Source: Tausonia pullulans (Eukaryota; Basidiomycota; Tremellomycetes; Cystofilobasidiales; Mrakiaceae). Taken from it: a DNA stretch of 64,000 nt. The stretch lies in the NCBI GenBank assembly GCA_951802195.1, contig OX637626.1:620001-684000 (forward strand), in the 5' to 3' direction. Below, in pieces: positions 44,735 through 56,468 of this stretch (its first letter is position 1; every line of letters starts with the position of its first letter). A program made the translations under genes and the position numbers. The notes below the pieces were generated by a model. It saw nothing but the letters and a program-made list of their open reading frames with translations. It was not told the origin of the DNA and did no database searches.

Positions 44735-47700
44735 ATGTCAGGTCCGGTCGAGTCCGAGGGCAAGCTCCTCGCCGAAGCGCTCTCGTTCGTTCCTCCCTTC
44801 CCATGCTCGTTTCCCCCTCGCTGGCTCAATCGGCCGTCTGCGATGTAGGTGTATGCTGACACTGCTGACGCCCCCTCCAGCACCGTCAAGATTGAGAGCG
44901 TCCAAATGAAGCGTTGCCTTGTGAGTGTTTGGGAACGAGATCGACGCCAACCCAACGAGCGACGTGCTCTCGCTTCTCAGATCGCGCGACGAGCCGCTGA
45001 CGGACATGCCCCCCCTCCTTCCTACGACTTCCACTAGGATGGCGAGATGCTCATGGACGCCCTCAAGAGCGCATCTACGATGATCGCCGAGCTGAGGACG
45101 TCATCCCTCTCGCCGAAGCAATACTACGAGCTTTGTGAGTGCCGCCGTCGCCCTCTCGCTCCCCCTCTCCTTCGCCCTACGCCGGCTCGCTCCATCGCCC
45201 TCATCCATCTTTGGCCTCCGTTGCTCATTTCTCCTCCGCCGACGATATTCAGACATGGCCGTCTTTGACGCGCTCCGTCATCTTTCAACGTACCTGAGCG
45301 AGGCCCACATCTCGGGCAAGCACCACCTCGCCGACCTCTATGAAATTGTCCAGTACGCCGGCAACATCTTGGTCGTAGGTCCCTCTCTTGTCCTGTTGAA
45401 CTCTGTCGACCTTCACCTAACATTTTTCCGATATCTTTATTACTAGCGCCTCTATCTCATGATTACCGTAGGATCCGTTTACATGTCGATCCCCGATGCG
45501 CCCGTGAAGGAGATCATGAAGGACATGATGGAGATGACGAGGGGCGTGCAGCACCCGACGCGCGGCCTTTTCCTCAGGCACTACCTCAGTGGGCAGACGA
45601 GGGACTGCCTCCCCGTCGGGGACGATCAGGGGTGAGTTGACTGTTCTCTCGTCTTCCTTCCAGAAGCTGTCTTCTTCTTTCCTTCGCTTGTCGCGCGCAC
45701 GTGTTGACACGACGCGTCTCATCCCCCCCCCCCCCCCCCCCCCCCAAAGACCCGCCGGTAACCTTGTCGATTCAATCGGCTTTGTCCTCACCAACTTTAT
45801 CGAGATGAACAAGCTCTGGGTCCGCCTCCAGCATTCCGGCCACTCTCGCGAGCGCGAAAAGCGCGAGATGGAGCGCAAGGAGCTTCGGATCCTTGTTGGG
45901 ACCAACCTCGTTCGGCTCAGTCAACTCGAAGGGGTCGACTTGGAGATGTACCAGAAGACGATCTTGCCGAGCATCTTGGAGCAGGTGGTGAACTGCAAGG
46001 ATGTGATTGCGCAGGAGTACCTGATGGAGGTTGTCATCCAGGTGCGGCCGACTTCTTCCCCTGACAACTGTCTCTCGCCACTCGTATTCTGACCGATCCC
46101 TCCCCACTTCTCAGGTATTTACCGACGAGTTCCACCTCTTCACGCTCTCCCCCTTCCTCTCTGCGACGGCTCTCCTCCACCCTCGAGTCAACATCAAGCA
46201 AATCGTTATCGCCCTCATTGACCGACTTGCCTCGTACGCCGCGCGTGAGGCGGAGAACGAGTCGCCGGAGGAGAAGAGGCGGTCTGAGGAGGAGGCGGCC
46301 AAGAGGCTTGCCGCGGCTGTGAAGGCGAGAAAGTATGGGGGAACGGTCGAGGAGATCACCCAGGCTGTTCAGCAGGCTGGGGCGGATGTTTGGGGGAAGG
46401 GCGATGAGGAGGAGAAGGGCGCGGAGGCGGAGCCGGTCGCGGAGACGCCGGTCGACAAGGGCAAGGGCAAGGAGAAGGCTGCTCCTGTCGAGGGAGAGGA
46501 CGGAGAGGGCAAGGCCGATGGCGAGACTGCCGCTGTTGTCGCTGGTGTGGAGGAGCAGAGCCCGAAAAAGTTTCGCGGCATTCCAGAGAATGTCAGACTC
46601 TTCGAGGTCTTCTGGCATCAGGTCGTCGAGCTCATCAAGGTGAGCTTGAGCTCTCCTTTGTCTTGACTGGCGGCGATGGGTGGCGGACTAACATGGAACA
46701 CCATACCCTAGGCACGGCCGGATCTTTCGATCCAGGATATTACGGCGCTACTCGTCTCGCTTATCAACCTCTCGCTTAGCTGCTACCCGGACCAACTGGA
46801 ATACGTCGACCAGGTGCTTGCTTTTGCGGCAGGCAAGGTCCGCGACTTCGCTGAGAGGTGAGCATGCGCAATTCGCGAGCGAGAATGTTACAGCCAATTA
46901 ACCAACCCAATCTATCAAATCTTTCAGCCCCGACCTCCACACCCCCGCGACAACGGCGAACCTGCTCTCGCTCCTCCTCTCCCCAATCGGGTCCTACACA
47001 TCTGTCCTCACTCTTCTTGCTCTCCCGTCCTACATTCCTCTTCTCTCGTCCCAGCCGTTCTCTACGCGTCGATCGATAGCGCACGCGATCATCTCCTCGG
47101 TCCTCAAGAACGAGACTGTCATCGAGACGCCGGAGGATGTCTCGGGCGTGCTTGGGATGTGCTCGGTTCTCATCAAGGACCAGAAGGAGCCTGGAGGAGC
47201 AGGCGCTGGTGGTGGAGGGGGAGGAGGAGGAGGAGGGGTGAACAGCGGGAGGAGAGGGATTCAGGCGTACGACGCGGAGGAATTGGCGGAGGAGCAGGGG
47301 TGGGTCGCGAGGATGGTCCACCTCTTCCGGTCCGATGACCTCGAGGTCCAGTTTCAAGTGGGTGGAGAATCTCTCAATGCGGTGTCAGCGCACGCCCTTC
47401 ACTGACCCATACCTCATTCTAAGCTTCTTCAAACCGCCCGGAAGCATTTCAACGACGGCGGTGACCGGATCCGGTACACGTTCCCACCTCTCATCACTTC
47501 CAGCATCAAACTCGCCAGCCGATACCGGACCGAGATCGACGAAGACGAGCAGAATGATGCTTGGGAAGGCAAGGTCGCTTCGATCTTCAAGTTCGTCCAT
47601 CAGGTTATCTCCATCCTCTACCACCGAGTGGAGTCATCCGAGACGTGCCTCCGGCTCTTCCTCCTCGCGGCCCAGATTGCCGACGAGGCCGGCCTCGAGG

Positions 47701-48612
47701 AGCTTGCGTACGAGTTCTACGTTCAGGCGTATGTCATCTACGAGGAGTCCATCTCCGAGTCGCGAGCCCAACTCCAGGCGATCACCATCATCATCCGGAC
47801 GCTACAAGGGGCGCGTGTCTTTGGGTCCGATAACTACGACACGCTCATCACCAAGGCCGCCCTGCACGGAAACCGACTGCTTAAGAAGCCTCAGCAGGCC
47901 AACGCGGTCCTCTACGCGAGCCACCTCTGGTGGCAGAACGAGATTCCGGGTAGGGCCGGAAGGAAAGACAACGAGCTCTTCCGGGATGGCAAGCGCGTGC
48001 TCGAGTGCCTTCAGAAATCGATCAAGATTGCCGGCTCGTGCATAGAGGAGATCATGAGCGTGCACCTGTACTGCTTGGCTCTGGACCAGGTGGGTGGCGG
48101 GCGGATGCTTATAATTTGCCCGACGGGTTGACTGACCTCTCCCCGCCTTCCTCAGTTCCTTTACTACTTTGAGCAAGGCGTCGAGACGGTCACCGTCCGA
48201 TTCGTAAACTCGCTCGTCGGCGTCATCACCTCGGAAATCGACTCAATCCACGGGACGGATGTCCATCCATCTTCGAATGCCTCGCCAGGCCTCGTTGATG
48301 GTATCCACACCCCGGATGCCATTGCGCGGCACTTCCGCAACACGCTCATCTACATCCAGTGTAGGTTGCTTAATCACCCGTTGCAGTGAGAGCTCGTGGC
48401 TGATCGACCTCTGTTGCACAGCCCGGAAAGCCGCGCACGCCTCGCAGGCCAATGTCGCCACCGACGCTGAGTCGAGCGGCAGCAGTGGTAAGCCCGTCGT
48501 TGCCTGGGACACGGTCGATATGTGAGTGGGTCTTCCACACTTTCGTAGCTCTCCCCAGCTGACTCAAAACATGAAACCCAGCGCCGGAGCGGTTCTCAAG
48601 ATGGGCCTCTGA
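44735..48612 (+). CDS. VPS35: VPS35, retromer core subunit
   Basis: Scaffold of the retromer cargo-recognition complex on endosomes, retrieving receptors to the Golgi. Model: join(44735..44784, 44881..44920, 45038..45134, 45253..45374, 45447..45631, 45750..46041, 46115..46639, 46712..46857, 46928..47357, 47424..48089, 48156..48360, 48422..48521, 48582..48612), 962 residues. Family marks: [16 protein letters not shown], the Vps26-binding block [12 protein letters not shown] with a following [39 protein letters not shown] (in parts), and the alpha-solenoid C-terminus with [20 protein letters not shown] and a Vps29-binding end with LYYFEQG. Two non-conserved inserts occur: a Glu/Ala/Lys-rich loop (about 46250-46560) and a poly-Gly linker (about 47199-47245). 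Intron 5 carries a C23 tract beside its acceptor. Confidence 0.95.
45723..45745 (+). repeat. Homopolymeric C tract (C23) at a splice acceptor
   Basis: Twenty-three C in a row inside VPS35 intron 5, followed directly by AAAG and the next exon. It takes the place of the usual mixed polypyrimidine tract. Confidence 0.85.
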
Positions 48613-50168
48613 GATGCCACGCTCTTCCTCTCTCGCGTCCATTTTTCTTTTGCTCCTTCTTTTGCTTGCTTTGTCGGATCCGGATCTTTCATCAATTTTA
48701 CAGCCCTTTTTCGTTACTTGCTCAAAGTGCGAAAGTCGAAGAGAGAGAGTGACTCGCTCTCAAACTTGCAGTGCCAAGTGACATGCAAATGAACCCGAGG
48801 ACCCACTCAGCACCATGTTTTGCATTGCACTTCGGATCAGATTTATGTCGTTTGAGCTGGCCATTGCCTCTCTCTTACTCTTGCACAACGGCAACTCCAG
48901 CAGATGGAGCGTGGATTCCGTCACATGACGCACGCGATGCAGGAGTGGATTTGGCCGAACTGAAGAAGCCGCGTTGAAGATGAAGTCAGCAGGGTCAGAC
49001 GAGTTCGGAAAAGCGAGTATGCCTGAGGGAAATTGAGACAAGAATGTGATTGAAGACAAGGGCTGAGGCTTCTTTGCGTCGCCATAAGACCTCCTGGGCG
49101 AACGCATGAGATATAAACGGACGAAAGACGCGAGCTGAAGTGGCGGAGAGCGAGTTGTGACGTCGCTGAGGTGAGAAAAGGGCCATGCGGGCTCCGCTCG
49201 GGCGGCCGTTCGCCTCGCCTCATCGGTCAGGCAGGCGGACGCTTGCCTCCGCGTTTAGGACCCAACCACCAACACCTCCCTCGCCTCGTTCTCCCACCCC
49301 CTCTCTCTTGAGGCATCATCGCCGCCGTATAGACGGCTTCCCCTTTTCTCCTTCCTCTCTGCCTTGCATCCCGCCTGCCCTCCTCGACTTTACGAGCGTC
49401 GCTCCTCCTCCCCCCCTCCCTTCCTCCCCGTCCGTCGCGGCTCTGAGCCGACCCCTGCCGTACATCCCTCTCGACTCCTGCGCGCGTCCGCCTGTCCGCG
49501 CCTGTCACCGATCCTCTCTGTCCCCCTTCACCTCTTCTGTGAGCCCTGCTATCCCTATCTATCATCTTCATGTCGGACAGGCGCGCCTCCTCTTCTCGTT
49601 GCTCGTTGCTGCAGCCCGCCTTTGAGGGGCAGTCGGTCGGCCTAGACCACGTTCGCAGGACCACGCTGTGACTAAGCCCCGACCCCCGTTCGCACGTTCA
49701 CGTCGTCGGCCTATCGGCCATGTCTTTACAAGAGGTACACGTCAGTCGTCACTCCTCTCTATAAGGGAGAAGGGATGCGCTCACTGAAAAGCAACCGCTA
49801 AAGCTCACCTCGTTGGTTGACTTCAACTGCCCTATCCCCAATCCCGGAGCATTGGTTTCGGTCTCGAGCGATGGCCAGACAAAGCGGTTATCGACTGCAC
49901 CTGTCATTCCCCATCCCTTCTCTTTCTCGCTCTCGTGGCTTGTCTGTCTCGGCGTCCAGAGCATCTGTGGAGTATCATGACCGAGCTCCTTGCTGACTGA
50001 CCCGTCTCCGTTGTCCAGCCAGGCAGCCTTTCAGCTTCTTTCCGCCTCCTTCAGTACACTCTGTTATCGCCGACTGGAAGTCGTCGTCCCTTTTTCCCTG
50101 TACTGGTCAGCATATCTCTGTTGGTTGGTAGATACGCACCTCCCTGATATCTAGCGCACTGCTCCAGC
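48613..50168. other. Long intergenic region, VPS35 / KCS1
   Basis: 1556 bases in tandem orientation. The first 150 bases look like the VPS35 3' UTR. A CT-rich, T-poor block at about 49240-49560 and 49900-50160 resembles a long KCS1 leader. Frames in the block are low complexity and I do not call a gene. A 5' leader intron is possible but I cannot place it. Confidence 0.45.
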
Positions 50169-53100
50169 ATGTCGACTTCGAATCCAGTTCCTGTCCGACC
50201 ATCCGTCGAGTTCACCCCACTCGCTACGTGGTCCTCGTCCTCGACATTCCTCACCTCGCCTTCGGATGAGTCCTCCCACTTCCCGCCCACAGCGTCCTCC
50301 TCGGAATCGCCTTCATCGCTGGCGGCCCGACCCCGTGTGAAGCCTCCCCGGCGCAAGTCGTTGACGCAAGATACCAGCAGCGGCAACCCGGGCGGCTCGC
50401 GGCGGCGACTCCTCGTCGCTGAGAACGTGGAGAACGGCGATGAGAGCCGTCAACTTCCTTCGGTCGAGTGGATGGGTGGTATGAGGCGGACAGTCTCGGC
50501 CAAGGGCAAGGAGCGAGAATGGTGCGGTAGCCTCGGCCTCGACACCTCGGCGCCTCCTGCTGTAGGACATGCCTCTGATAGCCAGTCGCGAGCCTCGCGC
50601 TGGAGCAGCCCATTCGTGCCCGCCCTGCCCTCAGATGACTCGATGGCCTCTGGAAAGGGCTCCGACAGATCATCACCACTCACGCGACGGTCGGGGCCTA
50701 GTCTCTCCCCAACGAAGAGGGCGCACTCCAAGGCTCGATCCCCCCGCCCGTTGACGATTGCGGATCCTAGCTCGGGCCTACCATCGTCGTCATCATCGTC
50801 TGGGAGGTCGTTCGCTCCGTCCTTTTCTCGACAGCACAGCGGAGGTCACCCTGTGCCGCCCCTGTTAGCGTCTTCCTCCATCTCCAACTCCACCACCGCC
50901 CAATTCGTCTCGCGCCGGTCCGTTCGAGCTCGATGCAATTCTATCTCTGTTCCTTCCCCCGCTCAGCGCGACCCAGCTGTGGCTGGCTCCCTACCTGCCA
51001 CCGATCTGGCTGCGCACAATCCATCTACCATTCCTTCCTCCTCCGTCCAGTCGTCAGCTCGAGCGTCGAGCGCCGCCCTCCTCCCTCACTTTTCTCTCGA
51101 CTCCAAGTTCTCCCTCCCGCCAACCTCTACGCCCATCCCCATCGACCGGCTCCGCTTTGACGAGTTCAGCCCCTCACTCCAGAGGAGTCTCGGGGAGGCC
51201 CTCTCGTGCGCCAAGGCGACGCTTTCAAAGCCGTCGTCGCACGAGCCATCTGTCTCATCTTCCCGTGATGGGAGCGGTGGTGCTGGAGGAGGAACAGGAA
51301 CTGAAAGGACAACTCTGCCCGACAACCCCGAGCCCACGTCGGGAATCATCAATCTCTCTGGCAAGGGCGTTCGCAAGGCAAGCATTGGGATGGGACTCTT
51401 CAAGGAATCAAGCGTCGGGTCCAAGGAGAAGGAGAAGGAGAAGGAGAAGGAGAAGAAGGAGCGGGACAAGATCCGCGATACGGATCAGAGCCGGGGGCAC
51501 ATCCAGCCGCCCGTCTTTGAAGAGGATGAGGACTCGGCGTCGGCAGCTGCGACGGGGCTCTTTCCCGCTCCTCCGACAACCAGCGGTACTACCACCAGCG
51601 CGGCAGCGCAGAATCCTTCGAGCCCGCGCCAGGAGCGGCATCATTTCCGTCGACCGACTGTCACGCCTCGAGCGTCGTCCGAGAAGCGGCGGTCGCTCCT
51701 TGCGGGATCGCCTGACCTCGTTCCATCGAGGGGTACGACGCCGCCTCCACTCCGAACATCCACCCTCTCCTCCCATCAGCAAGCCATCTTCACTAGCGCC
51801 ACAGCCTTCAACGACTTGGCCATCTCTAATCCTAGCTCCCCGACTATTCCAGGCTCACCTGGTCTCTTCTTCACTACGGAATCCGAGGACTCAGACGAAT
51901 GGACGACTTCTGAGGAGGCCTCATTGGCGTCTGACTCGGCGACGTCCTCGCTTGGTCTCTATCACCCTGCATCCACGTCTCTCGAACGACCGACGCACTT
52001 CGGCCGCGCCTCAGGCTCAGATGACGGTGGCTCTGCGACGGAGGACGAGATGATGGACGAGAACGATGACCGCCTACCGACGGTGCCTCTGCTTCCGTTC
52101 CAGAACCAGGTTGGCGGTCATTCGGCGATCTACAAGTTTACGAAACGCGCCGTCTGCAAGGTATGCCGTCTTCTCGCTCGCTTTTGTTCCTTATCCTGTT
52201 CCTATCTGACCTATACTCGCCTAATGGCAGCCTCTCGTCTCGCATGAAAACATCTTTTACGAGGCCGTCGAGCGCGAGGCGCCCGAGCTGCTGAGCTTCA
52301 TCCCGCGCTACCTTGGCATACTCGTCGTCACCTGCCGTCGGCAACCTCGATCGGCCTCGCTCTCTCCTGCACCGCAGGAGCACGACGCCTTCCCTGAGAA
52401 TAGTTTGTCCTCAAGCCTCAACCCTTCGGGTGGCGGCAGTTTACTCGCGCGTCCTCGCCCCTTCAAGATCGCCACGGCGTCCGGGCGGCTGGTGACCCCA
52501 CCGCCGATGCCCGAGGAGGAGGTCCTCGAAGTCGCCCTCGACCGAAACCGACACGTAGTGCCCGAGTGGCTTCTCCGACGAGACGGAAGCGGCAGTCGAA
52601 ACGGCGGCAGCGGCGGAGGCGTCGGAGGCGGTCTGTCAAACAAGCCAAGCGACGACGAGCGGAGCAGCCTAGGAGGTGGCCCTCGACGTGGGAGGCAAAG
52701 GGCTCCCAAGTCCGAGCAGATCCTCTCGCACGTCTATCCGCGCGATCCGAGTCTTTCATCGACAGGGACATCGGCCCAGCAGCGAATAAGCTCGGCGGAT
52801 GACTCGGACTATTTCACGACATCGCCTTCTGCCTCAAGCCATCCTCATCACTCGGCTCAGCCGATTCCCTTTAGCCCAAGCGGCTCGTACGAGGAGCGAC
52901 CGTTCTCTCGAGGAGGAGCAGGCGCATCTGCCCGACCGTTGTCCTCGCGCCCCCGAGACTTCGCGTCCGCGTGCTCCGAGTCGCCTCCCAACTTTGCGCC
53001 TCCGACCCCCGCGTCCTCGCCCTTACAGTTCCCACATTCGCCTCTTCAGCATGCCACTTCGTTCCCCTCACTCGCCCAGGCGGCCTGCAGGCAGTCACAG

Positions 53101-55070
53101 CATCATCTCCGTGACTTCCCTTCCCATCAGGAGCACCTCAGCAAGAATGGCGGTGGCGGCGGTCCCGGGGTTGGTGGCGTCGGCGCCACGACGGTCAACA
53201 CCAAGCTTCGGGACTACGTCTTCGGAACCATCGCTCGTCAGTGGAAGAAAGAGCGACCGAAACATCACTCGATGCTCTCGTGGTCGCCTTCGGCCTCCAC
53301 GGCAGACTTCAGCGGCTCCCTCACCCCGACGGACCACCGATTGGACCCGCCCGCACCGCCATCGACACCGTCATCCTCGTTGACCACTTCGAAGCGGCTC
53401 GGCCACATCCGGCGCGTTCATAGCGAGGCTGGCATCCAGTTCCCGCCAGTGTCGCCCTGCCTGAGGTCGTCGGCGTCGGCGCGGGCCTCGCCCTCGCTCG
53501 TCGCGTCTCGCCTTCAGTCTGTTGTTACGAAGAACTCCATCAACGGTAGTGATGCCGAGGAAGAGGTAGACGAAGCCGACGACCCGATGTTCGCCATGGA
53601 TGACGACGACCACCATCTCGGTGACGATGAGCGCGGGGACCATGACCAGCCAGAGAATGACACTGAGCCTGAGAGCCCCATGCTTCAGACCCATCTCCAG
53701 CTTCCTTACGTCGCTACGACACCGGCGATGGACGACGCTGATCCCGTCGCCTCTCCACGCATCTCCATGTTGAGGCCCGCCGAGGTGGATGAGGACGTCC
53801 GCCAGATGAACTTCATCCTCATGGAAGATCTCACCGGCCGACTCAAGCGACCGTGCGTGCTCGATCTAAAGATGGGCACCCGCCAGCATGGATACGATGC
53901 GACGCCCGCCAAGGCGATCAGCCAGCGGAAGAAGTGCGACAAGACGACGAGCCGGGCGCTGGGAGCTCGCATTTGCGGGATGCAGGTGAAGCCTATTTTG
54001 ATCTCCTTCAAAGAGCGTTCCTTCAACTGACGCTCTCCACTTTATTCTCGCAGGTCTGGAACTCACAGACGGAAGAGTTCATTTCTCAGAACAAGCTTAT
54101 CGGCCGGCAGATCAAGGTCTCCGAGTTTAACGATCAGCTCGCGCGCTTCATCTCGGACGGCGACCGGTTGCTTGTCTACCACATCCCGACGATCCTTCGC
54201 AAGCTCTGGCGACTCGCCTCGATCCTTCACAAACTGCCCTCGTACCGGTTCTACGGTTGCTCCCTCCTCTTCATCTATGATGGCGATGCCAAGACGCAGG
54301 AGGCGCTCCGGGTCGCTTCGGAGGACCTCCCTTCATCCCTGGTTCATGTCCCTTCGCAAAACAGCACTTCGAGCCAGCAAACCCTCATCCATCCTCGGCA
54401 TCACGACCATCACCAGGATGTCCCCGAGCCGACGCGAAGTCGACGCGACTCGCAAACGTACCCTGAACGCCGATCGCGCTCGGCCGACGCGACCCAGCAA
54501 GCCATGTCGCTCTCGGGTCTCGGTGGTCACTCGCACCTCTCACGCAGCGGCCACCCGCCGCACGCATCCCTTCCCTCTCGCGGAGAAGTCAAGATCAGGA
54601 TCGTCGACTTTGCGCACACGACGACGGGGAAAGATTACCTCCCTCTCGACCCAAAGGACGATCTGCCCGCTGAGGAGCTTGGCAAGGGTTACAACGTGAA
54701 GTTCGATCCGGAGACGGGCAAAGCACTTGCTCGATTTCCTCCGGCACACCCGGAGAGGCCCGATGAAGGGTTCATCTTTGGAATCCAACAGCTGTGCCGG
54801 GCACTCGAGGCGATCTGGGAGGCGGAGCGGCTGAGGAGGAGGAAGGCCGCCGCCGCTTCGGCTGCCACTGCTGCTGCTGCTGCTGCCACGGCGGCGGGTG
54901 CTGAAGGAGTGGTCGCTGCTGAGGGAAGCGAGGCACAGGGCAAGGACAAGACACTGCCATCTCCGCTGGTACAACTTCCGAAGCTCGACTTGTCCGAGGG
55001 CGAGAGGGTGTGGCGAAAGGTGGTGCGGCCCGAGTGGCAGGAGGACCCGGCGGGCTACCTCTCCTCGTGA
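50169..55070 (+). CDS. KCS1: Inositol hexakisphosphate kinase
   Basis: Makes the pyrophosphate IP7 from IP6, a signal in phosphate sensing, stress and telomere control. Model: join(50169..52160, 52231..53985, 54054..55070), 1587 residues. The catalytic pieces are dispersed. An N-terminal kinase strand GGHSAIYKFTKRAVCK leads into FYEAVEREAPELLSFIPRYLG. After a long disordered insert comes the inositol-binding signature PCVLDLKMG (PxxxDxKxG, about residue 1205), then GARICGMQV, ISQNKLIGRQI and YGCSLLFIYDG. The metal-binding motif IVDFAHTT lies near 1430. The first 620 residues are Ser/Pro-rich and disordered, with a Lys/Glu run at about 51420-51470. The very long N-terminus matches the style of fungal KCS1. 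Three large exons, unlike its intron-dense neighbours. Confidence 0.94.
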
Positions 55071-56468
55071 TGGATCCCATCCTCTTCATTTATCTTTCCT
55101 CTTTATTGTTCTGATTTCCAAGCAAATATTAGACTTTCGATGTAATATCACGCTGTTTCTTCTGCTGCGAATATGGGGGTGGGGAGGTTGGGCAGTGGGC
55201 TAAGGAGGGGCTTGAAATGAAGACCCCAGTACCGCAGTGTCATCATGCATGTCTTCGCTCGCTTGTTCTTCCCTAAGGTACTTCTACTCTCCGCGTTTGT
55301 TTCCGGAAGAGTAAGCGAGGAGGGCATCGATCCAGCGCCGTTCACGACGAGTCAGAGCCGAAGAGCGCTTATGTCTTTGATGTCGTCGGCCTCAAGGTGT
55401 TCGACTTTTGACTGCTTTGAGACTCCTTCGTCTTTGTGCCTGGCCGGCGAAAGGTCGACGAAAATCATATGTGACAGTCGAGGACTGCACTCAGTCACCA
55501 TCTGCTCCATTCTCGCTCCTCCCCCTTAACTTCTCAGCTCCCTTCACCAGGTTCCGCGGATTGAGTGGGGATGCCACGCTGGCTGGTGAGGCTCATGCTG
55601 CATGCAGTCTCACTACCCTGTCGTCTCGACAGCAAGTTCTGCGAGCTAGCATAATTGGCTGACATCCTCGAAAACAAGTGGGATCGCCTCGGCATTCTCT
55701 TTCGTCCGAAGGGCTCTTCGCCATCTGCTTACCCCTTGTCCGGCCCTCATTCGTGCCAACTGGCCTCACGGAAGTGACGTCTTGGTCTTACGTAGCAAGC
55801 TAACACTAGGGCAGGTGCGAAGGCCCTCCTGTCCCGGTGATACTAGACCCGTATTGCGAGCGACGGGCTCAGAGCATTGCAGGACATGGTACCAGGCTTC
55901 TCCTTCTAGTTCTATTTAAGGGCTACAAAGAGCGAGAGAAAGCTTCCCGTTATCTTAATGCGGCCAGAGGGTGCAGTTAGCGGTGTCCTCAGTGGTTGGT
56001 GGCTTGTACCCCTCTTCCTTCATCGCTATTCTTTTTCCTTTTCTATTTTAGCCTCAATGAGAGACCTCTTCCTTCTCGCCCCTTCATTATTTTGATGTCA
56101 TGTGGTTTCTTTCTGATAAAACACCCCTGTGGCTTCGGTCCCCCCCCCCCAACTCCGTCAAGCCTCTCCTCTCGCGTGTCACTCAGTCTGGGCCCATGGT
56201 GGCTGGCGATGCACTACTACCACTTGGAATGAGATCTGACAGCAAAAAGTCGTCAGGGTTGGAAGAGAAGGGACTTTAGGAGAAGATAAATTATAGTTAC
56301 CTGTGCTTGTCCGATCTTGTCACCTAGTCAAGGGGGAGGAAGCCATCGACGGGAACGTCTCTAGGAAACCACGGGAGCTGATCTCTCTTACGTGTCTCTC
56401 GCGCGCCGTAGTCTCGTCTTGTCTGCTCCAACCCTCTTGGCGTCTTCACCTAAACGTTGACCATTCGG
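55071..56468. other. Long intergenic region, KCS1 / PA-TM-RING gene
   Basis: 1398 bases in tandem orientation, with lower GC than its surroundings. A TATTTAAG box lies at 55913-55920 and a run of 11 C at 56140-56150. Several short frames on the plus strand have no recognisable domain. No tRNA or repeat element seen. Confidence 0.45.

Noticed and set aside
49185-49664. Frames in the VPS35-KCS1 intergenic region that could look like a small gene
   Set aside because: Composition is CT-rich leader with Ser/Pro/Arg translations on either strand and no domain or splice structure.
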